Below, one piece after another: positions 43,857 through 53,099 of a stretch of DNA of 64,000 nt (the first letter of the stretch is position 1; every line of letters begins with the position of its first letter). Under the pieces are notes generated by a model, which saw nothing but the letters and a program-made list of their open reading frames with translations, was not told the DNA's origin and ran no database searches. This stretch comes from JAZKBN01 sp040388605 (GTDB lineage: Bacteria > Bacteroidota > Bacteroidia > Cytophagales > Flexibacteraceae): assembly GCA_040388605.1 (NCBI GenBank), contig JAZKBN010000062.1:1-64000 (forward strand), read 5' to 3'. Both the position numbers and the translations under genes were made by a program.

Positions 43857-45404
43857 CTATTTAATAACCACCATTTTTAGGGTAGCAATCGGTGTTCCGT
43901 CAGTTATAAGCGAATAAGCATAAATACCTGAAGGCATACCTGATAGGCTAAATAAATGTATGCCATGCTTGCTTTGTAATAAAGGTATTGTACTTAATTC
44001 TCTGCCCGAAACATCATGCACAATTATCTCAGCCTGCTTTACGCCTTCAGGAATAAAATAAGGAATGCTTGTACTCTCCCCCACCGGGTTAGGCATATTC
44101 TGCCCTAAGTAAACCCTGTTAGAAACCGGCTTCACATTGCCGACCGTATCTGTACCTATCCATGTACTGTCCTCCGGGCAAAAGAATTGGGAGGAGCAAT
44201 AGTGGTTACCAACACCCGAAACGCGTGCGAAGTAGAAATCATCAAAAAAGCCGCTCGGTGTGAAGGCATTATCCTGATACCCTGCAAAAACAGCATCTCC
44301 AAACCCGGAATAGGCAGCACCTTTTAGTATTCTTCGAGGATCATTAGGCCAACTTACTTTACCCAAAAGCCTGCCTGTAGCACTATATCTACCAATTCNN
44401 NNNNNNNNGAATACGGAATAAAATCCAAAAAAACTTATGTATAATAATACTATAATGCTGTCAGTAAATGAATATACAGTCATTATTATTGTTCCGTCAG
44501 TATTTACATAGGCTTTACTAATTGTACCTGCATTAATAACACTACCCCATTGGTAAGTGTAAAACCGGTCATACTTTCCAAAGAAAGAAGAATCGGCACC
44601 TGAATAAAATCCATTTACTACATAACCTCCGTCAGGATGCTGTGAAATAAAACCATCGTTCAAAGTGATACGGCTTGGGGTTTCAAATATCTTGAAATCA
44701 AGTACAGGAACTCCATCTAAAGCTCGAAGCTCAGAAAGCCACAGACGGCGGCCAACGGTGCCTGATACCAAGTAATTACCATTTGGCTTTAGTTCAACAT
44801 GATAAGCTTCGCTGGTTGTAATCTTAGGATATTTATTGCTCCAACGTATGTTGCCGTCTTTATCGTAACGCCTGGCAAACATATCCCGATAATATTGGCC
44901 GACTATTACAGTACCTCCATCGGGTAAAAGAATCATGTCGGTAACCTCAACCCTTGCTGTATCATTCTCCCATTTTTGCCATAAAACTCTGCCTGAAGTA
45001 TCGGTTTTAAATAAGCGTATACCTTATAACTGAGTTTGACCAAACAAAGGGTGTGCATCTACTGAAACAGCAACAAAGAGATTTCCTTCATTATTCCTGC
45101 ACATAGCATCCGCGCTACCGTAAAAGTTCCTTTCGCTTGTATCAGGTAAAGGTTTGGTCCAGTAAACATGCCCCGTTGAACTTATTTTAATAAGGCAAGC
45201 TCCCGAATAAATATTACTCATATTATCTGAACCGCCGAACTCTTCACTATTACCGGATGCTATATAGCATCCGGTATCATATCGTAAAACAGCTTTTACA
45301 GTTTCAGATTTGCGGTAGCCATAATCCTTTTCCCAAACAAGTCGCTGACCTGAAACATAAAGGCATGAGAATAATAATAATAAATACAAAAGGTAGTATT
45401 TCAT
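43857..45404 (-). pseudogene. Type IX-sorted repeat protein interrupted by one in-frame stop and a scaffold gap
   Basis: The start at 45404 has a signal peptide (YLLLLFSCLYVSGQ). Reading is open to 45027, where a single TAA (45026-45024) interrupts. The same frame then continues without ATG (GIRLFKTDTSGRVLWQKWE) into the long downstream part with beta-propeller-like repeats (LLPDGGTVIVGQYY, LKPNGNYLVSGT, HPDGGYVVNGFY) and a type A tail (NMPNPVGESTSIPY ... KMVVIK). A Tyr codon (TAT/TAC) would fit at the stop position. Ten N at 44399-44408 break the middle. The product would be a cell-surface protein. Either a recent nonsense mutation or a base error; an internal start at 44936 would lack a signal peptide. 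Confidence 0.8.
44399..44408. other. Scaffold gap of 10 N
   Basis: Ten N inside the 43857-45404 gene; the minus-strand frame is the same on both sides. Confidence 0.98.
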
Positions 45405-45434
45405 AGATATATGAATTAACAGGAATCTGAAACG

Positions 45435-45984
45435 CTATCTTACAATTGTCATTTTCAGGGTTGAGGCCGGGATACCATCTAAATATAAGGTATAAATATA
45501 CATAGATGATGCAAGCATTTGAGTTGATAAATCCACTTTACCTTCTCCACGCTCAGCAATATTAACGGAAGCGACCTTACGTCCTGTTACTATTTCGCGC
45601 AGTATCAATCATATCTAATTGCGCATTAAGCACAATCAAGGGTACGGTATTGCTTCCGCGGTACTTTTGCTTAAGCCGGTACAGCTTGCCAGGCGCATCT
45701 GCAAAGTTAGTAGAATTAAGTTCGGCTTGGCTGAGCTCAAATACCGCTTGGGCCATCCTGTCTGAATTGCAGGTGTCCGGTTTACCTGGCGTTCTTTTGA
45801 TACCCAAATTAGCCCACGGGTATACACGATCGTATAAAATATTTGTTTGCATGCCCGCCTTGCTCAGACGGGCCAACTTTTGGTCGGCCATTTCTCGAAA
45901 GCTTTTTGTTGTGTCGGTATTTTGGGCAAACAATCGTCCTATGCTCAACGTAAAAATAAAAAGATAAAATGCTGATTTTTTTAT
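45435..45984 (-). pseudogene. Collapsed type IX-sorted protein: N-terminus joined to sorting tail, start codon lost
   Basis: The expected start ATG-AAA-AAA-TCA reads ATA AAA AAA TCA at 45984; the signal peptide after it is intact (SAFYLFIFTLSIGRLFAQ). About 120 residues follow (MADQKLARLSKAGMQTNILY, DRVYPWANLG), typical of the N-terminus of a family of large sorted proteins. The sequence then runs straight into a sorting tail in another frame (LREIVTGRKVASVNIAERGE, then LASSMYIYTLYLDG) ending at 45435. The central part, probably many hundred residues, and the first half of the tail are missing. The first frame stops at 45577. A deletion derivative, unlikely to be functional. Confidence 0.8.
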
Positions 45985-46028
45985 GCTTAAATAGTTTTTA
46001 TTGTTAAATATTTATTAAGAATTAGTTT

Positions 46029-48089
46029 TTACTTTATAACTGTTAAACTACTTTTAAACACCCTTCCCCTGCCATTACTCAGCAGGCAGAAATAAGTTCC
46101 GGCGGGCAGGTTTTCAGCCCCCCAATTATTTTTATAAGGTTGGGCTTCAAAAACACTTTTACCCCATCGGTTGTAAACCTGCAAACGGTTGCCGGGGTAT
46201 AAATCAAGGTTACTGATAAAAAGGTTTTCATTGTACACATCCCCGTTAGGCGTTATCACGTTAGGGATATTGATGGGGTAAGCAGTAATATCGCAACCCA
46301 AGAGTGCAAGGCTGTCGTATGTAATCAGAAGTTGAACCGGCGGTTCAATGCAGCCCGAAGAATCGGTTTCCGTTACAGTTAATAAGCGCGGACCTGGCTC
46401 GGTTTGCCAGCTTACCAAGGCCATGCTGCCCGAAGCCGAAAGCAGGATTCCGCCTGTAACCTGCCATTGAAATGCAGAGCCCGGCAGTCCGCTTACAATG
46501 TATTTGAGCGAATCAGTTTGATGCGGGCAAATCAGTGGATTGTTTGCTGAAAGGCTCGGGCGGCGAAAGCTGATATTAATTACCGGTGAAGGCGGGCTTA
46601 GGCAGCCGTTTTTACCTTTCGCCCTCAAGCTTAATGAACCTTCGGAGCTAAGCATCACAATGCGGTTGGTGTCACCGTTACTCCAAAGATAGCTTTCACC
46701 TTCAGGAAGCACCGGCCCCTGCAATGAGAACATATAGCCGGGGCAGGCTGTTGTATTGGTCAGGGAAACCGGCGGGCCAGGCGATGCCGGAAGCGGTAAC
46801 ACATTGATAAAAACCGGTTCTGAAGGCAAGGAAGTGCAGCCGTTTGAAACCGTTTGAACGGTATACATGCCGGGCCTTGTTACATTAATACTTTGCGTGC
46901 TTGCACCGTTAGACCAAATATAAGATGAGGAGGCGAAAGATATTTTGCGGACAGCACTGTTACCGGCATCGGAAACATATAAATTCCCTTCGTTATCATG
47001 CACAATTCCTGAAGGCCCATCAAATTTTGCAGATAATGCAGAGCCATCAATATAGCCTCCAATAGTTTCAAGGTAAGCAGGTTTTTTTCCGGCAATTGTT
47101 TTTACAACACCCTCCGGAGTTATTCTACATATTCTTTCATTATGTCCATCGCAAACGTAGAGATTGCCAACACCATCAATGTCCATAGCTCCGGGAAAGT
47201 AGAATCTTGCTTCGTTTGCGGGGCCATCTTCATAACCAATAACAGTATCGCCGGCAAAAGTGCTTACAATCCCGGTCGGGCTTAATTTCCGAATGCATCT
47301 GTTCAGAGCATCGGATAAATAAATATTACCCGAATCATCTTGTACAGCGTGGGTTAAGCCATAGAATTCGGCACTCAATGCAGGGCCATTTAGATATCCA
47401 TTCTTACTATCGCTTCTCCCTGCCAATGTGGTAACCACTCCGGCAGGTGTTATTTTCCTTACACGGTTATAGTCAAGCAAAATAATATTACCGTCAGCAT
47501 CAGGTATCATATCCTGAATTGATTGAAATCTTGCAGTCGAGCCTTTTCCGTCAGCATAGCCGAGTAGTCCGCCTGCTAATGTATCGAAAAAACCATCTGA
47601 CCTTAATTTACATATGTATATAGTAGCAGCATTAGAAGAATAAAGTGAAAAATAAGTGCCTGAGTTTTTATTAAATACAAAGCGGCCTGCTCTGCCAAAT
47701 ATAACTGAACTGTCTCTGTTAAAAGGATAATTGGCCTTTAGTTTTGTAATTAAACCACTAAGAGTTACTGTACGCATACCATTACAAACACCTACATATA
47801 ATTTGCCGGATGAGTCTATAGAAAGTCTGCCTGCACCGCAGGTACAAGGTAGACCCCCAAAATCACAATTTGAAAAACGAGCTATTGTGCTCACAAATCT
47901 TTCAGCCGTCGCATCTGAAGAGCTTAGGTTTACGCTTCCGCCTTCGCAAAAAGTTATGGGCCCAGAGGACTTTATTACCGGCTTATGGCAGGCAGGGGTA
48001 TCTACCGGTATTTCTTTAAATGCAGGAGTACCGGCAAAACCCGGCAGAGCACCGCAAGTAAGCAGTAAATAAAAAATGAAACGCACCAT
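46029..48089 (-). CDS. NHL-propeller surface protein with Ig-like domains and CHU_C (type B) tail
   Basis: 686 residues with a signal peptide. An Ig-like domain begins (ITFCEGGSVNLSSS), is interrupted at about residue 62 by an NHL-type propeller (about 64-385; GVVTTLAGRS, DSGNIYLSDALNRCIRKLSP, GNLYVCDGHNERICRI), and resumes (YIWSNGASTQSINVT ... GMYTVQTVSNGCTS). Two further Ig-like domains and a CHU_C domain (NVITPNGDVYNENLF, VYNRWGKSVFE) follow. The same insertion site is used twice in the giant protein at 22518. Exported to the surface by the type IX system; binding partner unknown. Confidence 0.87.
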   Translation of the reverse strand: MVRFIFYLLLTCGALPGFAGTPAFKEIPVDTPACHKPVIKSSGPITFCEGGSVNLSSSDATAERFVSTIARFSNCDFGGLPCTCGAGRLSIDSSGKLYVGVCNGMRTVTLSGLITKLKANYPFNRDSSVIFGRAGRFVFNKNSGTYFSLYSSNAATIYICKLRSDGFFDTLAGGLLGYADGKGSTARFQSIQDMIPDADGNIILLDYNRVRKITPAGVVTTLAGRSDSKNGYLNGPALSAEFYGLTHAVQDDSGNIYLSDALNRCIRKLSPTGIVSTFAGDTVIGYEDGPANEARFYFPGAMDIDGVGNLYVCDGHNERICRITPEGVVKTIAGKKPAYLETIGGYIDGSALSAKFDGPSGIVHDNEGNLYVSDAGNSAVRKISFASSSYIWSNGASTQSINVTRPGMYTVQTVSNGCTSLPSEPVFINVLPLPASPGPPVSLTNTTACPGYMFSLQGPVLPEGESYLWSNGDTNRIVMLSSEGSLSLRAKGKNGCLSPPSPVINISFRRPSLSANNPLICPHQTDSLKYIVSGLPGSAFQWQVTGGILLSASGSMALVSWQTEPGPRLLTVTETDSSGCIEPPVQLLITYDSLALLGCDITAYPINIPNVITPNGDVYNENLFISNLDLYPGNRLQVYNRWGKSVFEAQPYKNNWGAENLPAGTYFCLLSNGRGRVFKSSLTVIK

Positions 48090-48798
48090 AAAAATTTGGC
48101 AGATATTATTGCCGAAGCAATATGTGGGTATATATTAAGAATGTGAAATTGTTTTTTTATTAAGCAATAGTTGCAATGCCTTTAACTACCCTTCATCAAT
48201 ACTGAAGTTTAGGCATTTGGCGTTTGAATGCCCCTGAAAGCACGGCGTGCTTACCCGTTTTGCCAAGGGTTTGTGGCCTGGACATGCATTCTGCAAAAAT
48301 TAATAATTAAAATTGCTGCAAGCCACCTGCAAATAAAAGTGAGGTGGTAATTGTGTGATTCATGCTGTTTAAAATAGCGGATTAAAGCCTCTTTGATGTC
48401 GGTTTTTTTAAAATTTATACTCTTATAAAGGTCGGTTGAAAAGCAAACCAGAAATGGTGTTGAAAAAATAAGAATATATGATACAAAAAAATATAGTTAA
48501 AAGCAGTTTCAATATAAATGGAAAAGTATAATTAATTATTGCAATGCAGCTAATAGCAATACCTTCAGGACCCATGTTGCTTATTCATGATACCTTCATA
48601 TTTTCCAATCCCGTAAAACTATAATCGGTTTTACTTCGTTAGTATATAAGAACTTCAGTAAACCAATTCAGCATTTCGGCGAAGAGTTTTATGAATTTCG
48701 GGAGGTGAACCGGCAGCGGTATGCTTATCGGGTCCAAAATAGCCTTAACTTAATAGCCTGATTGCTATCTGCCTTCAATATCGCTTCAAATATTCACA
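48090..48798. other. AT-rich divergent intergenic region, nothing recognised
   Basis: About 710 bases, visibly richer in A+T than the genes around it, especially 48400-48660. I found no exact promoter consensus, no RNA gene and no coding frame with credible composition. It borders the patch of decaying sorted genes and may be the site of past rearrangement. Confidence 0.5.
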
Positions 48799-49506
48799 AT
48801 GGAACCTGAATACCTTACTCCCGACGAATCGGAATCTGAAAACACAGCCGATACCGTAGCTGTAGCAGCTGCGCCTCAGCCCGATTTGAAAGATGCCTTT
48901 ATTACATACCTGCTCGAAAACGGGCAGCGTCCGCCATCTGTATTTAAATTTGCCCGCGACCTGGGTATTTCTGAATCTGCATTTTACACGCAATACAATT
49001 CCTTCGATGCCCTTGAAAAAGACATCTGGACTGGCTATGCCACCCAGGCTATAGATACAGTAACCTCCGACCCGGTTTACGCCGGTTATACAATACGCGA
49101 AAAGCTGCTCAGCTTTTACTTTACATTGGTACAGAACCTGCTTACCAACCGCAGCTACGTTTTGCTCACCTTAAAGGGCGGCCACGAGCCTTTGCGCATT
49201 TTTCCTTCGGTGCTCAGCGGTTTCAGGAAGGTATTTGTTGAGTACGCCAAAAACCTGGTTGCCATGGGGCTTGCCGATGGTGAAATTGCCGCAAGGCCCT
49301 ATATAACAGATAAGTACGGTGAGTCTTTATGGCTGCAGCTTATGTTTGTTATCAATTTCTGGCTGAAAGACGAAAGTGCAGGCTTCGAGAAAACCGATGC
49401 TGCCATTGAAAAGGCTGTAAACCTGAGCATGGATGTTATGGGCCGCAATACCCTGGATTCTGCTTTCGATTTTGCGAAATTCCTTTTCCAAAGCCGGAAA
49501 AATTAG
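48799..49506 (+). CDS. TetR-family regulator paired with a UbiB-type kinase
   Basis: 235 residues. After a 28-residue acidic leader, a TetR-type helix-turn-helix is at about 30-75 (LKDAFITYLLENG, FARDLGISESAFYTQYNSFD, ALEKDIW). The C-terminal helical bundle would bind a ligand or partner. The next gene, 60 bases downstream, is a UbiB/ADCK kinase; the pair is probably an operon. In the absence of a known ligand the regulator's targets are unknown. Confidence 0.82.
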   Translation: MEPEYLTPDESESENTADTVAVAAAPQPDLKDAFITYLLENGQRPPSVFKFARDLGISESAFYTQYNSFDALEKDIWTGYATQAIDTVTSDPVYAGYTIREKLLSFYFTLVQNLLTNRSYVLLTLKGGHEPLRIFPSVLSGFRKVFVEYAKNLVAMGLADGEIAARPYITDKYGESLWLQLMFVINFWLKDESAGFEKTDAAIEKAVNLSMDVMGRNTLDSAFDFAKFLFQSRKN

Positions 49507-49566
49507 TTCAGGCTTTGCTTGCTGTATTTAGTTCACCTTTAATGGCTTGCCTTTCGGGGCAAAAGA

Positions 49567-50886
49567 ATGAAAGAACAAACCAGGATACCTACGGGCAAAG
49601 TTGAGCGCGCGGGTAAGTTTTTGCAAACAGGGCTGAAAGTAGGCGGTAACTACCTGAAATATTATACCCGCAAAACCCTTAATCCCGATACCACCCGCGA
49701 AGAGCTTAATGCCGATAACGCCGATGATATCTACGAATCTTTAAGCGAGCTCAAGGGCAGCGCTTTAAAGGTGGCCCAAATGATGAGCATGGACCGTAAC
49801 CTGCTCCCAAAGGCTTATTCCGATAAGTTCCAGATGAGCCAGTACAGCGCACCGCCGCTTTCTGGGCCCCTGGTGGTTAAAACCTTTCAGCAGTATTTCG
49901 GCAAAGGTCCGCAGCAGCTTTTCGATACTTTCGATTTGAAGGCAGGCAATGCAGCCAGCATAGGGCAGGTGCACTTTGCCACTAAAGCCGGTAAGCATTT
50001 GGCCGTAAAAGTGCAGTATCCCGGCATTGCATCGGGTATAGCATCTGACCTGAAAATGGTTAAACCATTCGCCATCAAGCTCATGGGCCTCAATAAGGCC
50101 GAGGTGGAGCGTTACATGGAAGAGGTGGAAAGTAAATTACAGGAAGAAACTGATTATGCCCTGGAGCTGCGTCGCGGCCGTGAGATTGCAAAAGCCTGTG
50201 CGCCGCTCATTGATCTTATTTTCCCTGAATATTACCCTGAGCTGAGCAGCCCGCGTATTTTAACCATGGACCGCCTAAGCGGGCTGCACCTGAAAGATTT
50301 CCTGGAAACAAAGCCCTCGCAGGAGGTGCGAAACCGGATTGGGCAGGCCCTCTGGGATTTTTACGAATTCCAGATTCACAACCTCTTGCAGGTGCACGCC
50401 GACCCACACCCGGGCAACTTCCTCATGCACCCCGACGGTCGCTTGGGCGTTATAGATTTCGGATGCGTAAAAGTATTGCCGAAGTCCTTTTATACAAATT
50501 ATTTCTCGCTCATCAATCTTCAGAATCTTGAAGACGGTCAAAGGGCAGAGCAGCTGTTTTATAACCTTGAATTCCTGTATCCGGAAGATACCCCGCAGGA
50601 TAAGGCTTTCTTCGGACGCATTTTCAAAACCATGATTGAATTGCTGGGCCGTCCCTTCCACGGCGAAACCTTCGATTTTGGCGACGATGAATATTTCAGC
50701 AGTATTTACGAATTCGGCGAAAAACTCTCGCAGATGAAAGAGCTTAAAGATTCGAAAATTGCGCGCGGCTCGAAAGACGGTTTATATATTAACCGTACTT
50801 ATTACGGCCTGTATTCTATGCTGAACGCATTAAAAGCAAATATTACCACGCATTCTGTTTTTAAGGAAATGGTGGCAGAGGTGTAG
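49567..50886 (+). CDS. UbiB/ADCK (ABC1) family atypical kinase
   Basis: 439 residues. It carries the family's diagnostic motifs: KGSALKVAQMMS (the KxGQ-type element), the alanine-rich nucleotide loop AGNAASIGQVH, LAVKVQYPG (ATP-binding Lys), EETDYALELRR, HADPHPGNF (catalytic loop) and VIDFGCVK (DFG-like). UbiB/Coq8 proteins bind ATP and support isoprenoid-quinone biosynthesis or lipid-linked processes at the membrane; this organism's quinone would be menaquinone, so the precise role is uncertain. No C-terminal transmembrane helices are evident. Expressed with the TetR regulator before it. Confidence 0.92.
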   Translation: MKEQTRIPTGKVERAGKFLQTGLKVGGNYLKYYTRKTLNPDTTREELNADNADDIYESLSELKGSALKVAQMMSMDRNLLPKAYSDKFQMSQYSAPPLSGPLVVKTFQQYFGKGPQQLFDTFDLKAGNAASIGQVHFATKAGKHLAVKVQYPGIASGIASDLKMVKPFAIKLMGLNKAEVERYMEEVESKLQEETDYALELRRGREIAKACAPLIDLIFPEYYPELSSPRILTMDRLSGLHLKDFLETKPSQEVRNRIGQALWDFYEFQIHNLLQVHADPHPGNFLMHPDGRLGVIDFGCVKVLPKSFYTNYFSLINLQNLEDGQRAEQLFYNLEFLYPEDTPQDKAFFGRIFKTMIELLGRPFHGETFDFGDDEYFSSIYEFGEKLSQMKELKDSKIARGSKDGLYINRTYYGLYSMLNALKANITTHSVFKEMVAEV

Positions 50887-50918
50887 GTAGTTGTTGCCAT
50901 ATTTACAGCTTACCAATC

Positions 50919-50953
50919 ACACATAATGCACTTCAACAGGGTGCATTATGTGT
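50919..50953. terminator. Hairpin between convergent genes, overlapping the macrodomain stop
   Basis: ACACATAATGCAC (50919-50931) pairs perfectly with 50941-50953 over a 9-base loop. The right arm includes the stop codon of the minus-strand macrodomain gene at 50946. T-runs are short on both sides, so it may act as a bidirectional terminator or a transcript-end stabiliser. Confidence 0.65.
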
Positions 50954-51458
50954 TTAACAAGGCCCTGTATATTGAAGCATCAGCTTCACTGAAACAAACA
51001 AAGGTAACAAGCTTAACTGCCTTACTTTCTGCCAGGAATGCCTGCACTGTTTTAATTGCAATTTTGGCAGCTTCTCTTTTGGGGTAGCCATAAATTCCGG
51101 TACTTATGCCCGGGAATGCAATGCTTTTTAAATTGTTTTTCTCGGCAAGCTTGAGGCTGTTTAAATAGGCATTTTTCAGCAGTTCAGGCTCACCTTTATT
51201 GCCGCCCTGCCAAACCGGGCCCACCGTATGTATCACATATTCAGCCGGTAATTTACCGGCAGTGGATATTACTGCTTCACCTGTTTTGCAGCCGCCCTGC
51301 CTGTTTACAATATCACGGCATTCGTTCAGAATTGCAGGTCCGCCTGCCCGGTGAATAGCGCCGTCTACCCCGCCGCCGCCCATTAATGAGCTATTGGCGG
51401 CGTTTACAATGGCATCGGCCTTAATGGTGGTAATATCTGCGGTTATTACTTCAATCAT
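50946..51458 (-). CDS. Macrodomain protein (O-acetyl-ADP-ribose deacetylase type)
   Basis: 170 residues, a stand-alone macrodomain of the MacroD/YmdB type. Motifs: ITADITTIKADAIVNAANSS, LMGGGGVDGAIHRAGG, the STAGKLPAEYVIHTVGPVW strand and the FPGISTGIYGYP phosphate loop. It would bind and hydrolyse O-acetyl-ADP-ribose or remove ADP-ribose from acidic residues, in the cytoplasm. Divergent from the HtrA gene. The Nudix hydrolase at 6701 could handle the ADP-ribose released. Confidence 0.95.
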   Translation of the reverse strand: MIEVITADITTIKADAIVNAANSSLMGGGGVDGAIHRAGGPAILNECRDIVNRQGGCKTGEAVISTAGKLPAEYVIHTVGPVWQGGNKGEPELLKNAYLNSLKLAEKNNLKSIAFPGISTGIYGYPKREAAKIAIKTVQAFLAESKAVKLVTFVCFSEADASIYRALLNT

Positions 51459-51560
51459 GGTTTTTGTTTGTTTGAGTATATAAGCTGCACCACCGTTTAA
51501 TGCGCCATTTTTACCGTTGATTTCGTATAAGCGGCCATTGCAAATTTCCTTCCTGAAATT

Positions 51561-51591
51561 TTGACAGTTTTACGCAATTTGGCGTTATATT
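51561..51591 (+). promoter_or_regulatory. Possible promoter of the HtrA protease gene
   Basis: TTGACA (51561-51566) and TATATT (51586-51591) are 19 bases apart and 45 bases before the ATG at 51636. This resembles a classical -35/-10 pair rather than the TAnnTTTG type; it may be coincidental. Confidence 0.3.
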
Positions 51592-51635
51592 TTCTGTACC
51601 GCCTTATATCAGTCTTTGGTACTTTTAAGCCATTT

Positions 51636-53096
51636 ATGAAACAACTTATTAAATCTTTCGCGCTTTGTTTGGCTGCAGGCATTACAGGCGCTTTCAGCTA
51701 CAGTTATTTAACAGATAAGTCGGGTAGAGAACCCAATGGGTTTTCCTATGCAAATTACAGTCCGCAGGCATTTACCGGGCAGCAGGGGAGTTCAGCCGGC
51801 GGGGCGCAAAGCCCTTACGGCAGCCTCGGGCGCAATGCTATTATGGAAGATTTTGTAGCCGGCAGCGCCGCTGCTACGCCTTGTGTGGTGTATATAAAAA
51901 CGGTATCGGCCCAGCCACAAACTTCCTGGTTCGATATGTGGTTTAACGGTGGGGGCGGTAAGCAGCTCGGCAGCGGCAGCGGTGTGATTTACTCGCATGA
52001 TGGTTATGTAATTACCAACAACCACGTAATTAACAATGCCGAAAATATAGAGGTTATTCATGAAAAGCGCAGCTACAGCGCCACAGTTATCGGAATAGAC
52101 CCTAATGCCGATATAGCCGTACTTAAAATTAAAGGCGATAAGCTTCCCGCCATTCATCTTGCCGACAGCAAGCGCGTGCAGGTGGGCGAATGGGTTCTTG
52201 CCGTAGGTAACCCCTTTAACCTGAACAGCACAGTAACTGCCGGTATCGTAAGCGCCAAGGGGCGTAACCTGAATATTGTTAACAGCCAGTTCCCAATAGA
52301 ATCTTTTATACAGACGGATGCTGCTATTAATCCCGGCAATTCAGGCGGGGCGCTCGTGAACCTGAAAGGGGAACTTATAGGAATTAATACTGCCATCTAC
52401 AGCCAAACCGGCAGCTACGCAGGTTATGGCTTTGCAGTACCCAGCGCCATTGTAGATAAAATTGTAAAAGACCTTATCAAATACGGCGACCTCCAAAAAG
52501 TATTCTTCGGGGCCGATATCACTGACCTAACATCGCAAATGGCCGAACGCCTGAATACCAATGATCTTGACGGTGTGGTAATAAGCGCCATTACCCCCGG
52601 CGAAGCGGCTTTAAAGGCCGGCCTTGAAAAAGGCGATATAATCCTTAAAATAGATGGCCTGCCTGTAAACAGCAAGGCAAATTTTGATGAGGAATTATAC
52701 TACAGGAACCCCGGCGACGTATTACGTATAACTTACCGCCGCAACAACAAAGTAGCCGAAACAACAGTAACGCTCACTAACCGCGAAGGAACCACCGGTG
52801 TAATTCGCCGCGAGGTATACAACTCATCAAAGCTTGGCGCAAACCTCGAAGCCATCAGCAAGGTTGAGCGCGACAGGTACGGGGTTGAAGGTGGTGTTCG
52901 CATTGTTAACCAAACCGGCCGCGGCCTTCTTGCCCGCATGGGCATTACCGAAGACTTTATTATTACAACGGTAAACTACAAATCAATACGAAGCCCGAAA
53001 CAGCTCGAAGAAGAACTTGACGGCCTGCGCGGTAAGGTGCTTATTGAGGGTGTTACCAAAAACGGACAAAAAGGATATTACTCCTTCTATTTCTAA
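51636..53096 (+). CDS. HtrA/DegP-type periplasmic serine protease (Do family)
   Basis: 486 residues from the ATG at 51636, directly before a membrane or signal segment (KSFALCLAAGITGAFSYSYL). The protease domain has the catalytic triad: His in ITNNHVI, Asp in NADIAVLKI, Ser in NPGNSGGAL. Two PDZ domains follow (about 300-390, with ISAITPGEAALKAGLEKGDI; and a second about 400-485). It degrades or refolds damaged proteins in the periplasm. A small lipoprotein gene follows 3 bases after its stop and is probably co-transcribed. The earlier in-frame start at 51561 lies inside the possible promoter. Confidence 0.93.
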   Translation: MKQLIKSFALCLAAGITGAFSYSYLTDKSGREPNGFSYANYSPQAFTGQQGSSAGGAQSPYGSLGRNAIMEDFVAGSAAATPCVVYIKTVSAQPQTSWFDMWFNGGGGKQLGSGSGVIYSHDGYVITNNHVINNAENIEVIHEKRSYSATVIGIDPNADIAVLKIKGDKLPAIHLADSKRVQVGEWVLAVGNPFNLNSTVTAGIVSAKGRNLNIVNSQFPIESFIQTDAAINPGNSGGALVNLKGELIGINTAIYSQTGSYAGYGFAVPSAIVDKIVKDLIKYGDLQKVFFGADITDLTSQMAERLNTNDLDGVVISAITPGEAALKAGLEKGDIILKIDGLPVNSKANFDEELYYRNPGDVLRITYRRNNKVAETTVTLTNREGTTGVIRREVYNSSKLGANLEAISKVERDRYGVEGGVRIVNQTGRGLLARMGITEDFIITTVNYKSIRSPKQLEEELDGLRGKVLIEGVTKNGQKGYYSFYF

Positions 53097-53099
53097 ACT

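Noticed and set aside
45577..45948. A genuine short protein starting at TTG 45948
   Set aside because: It would begin in the middle of the signal peptide, and the frame ends at the deletion junction; better explained as part of a collapsed gene.
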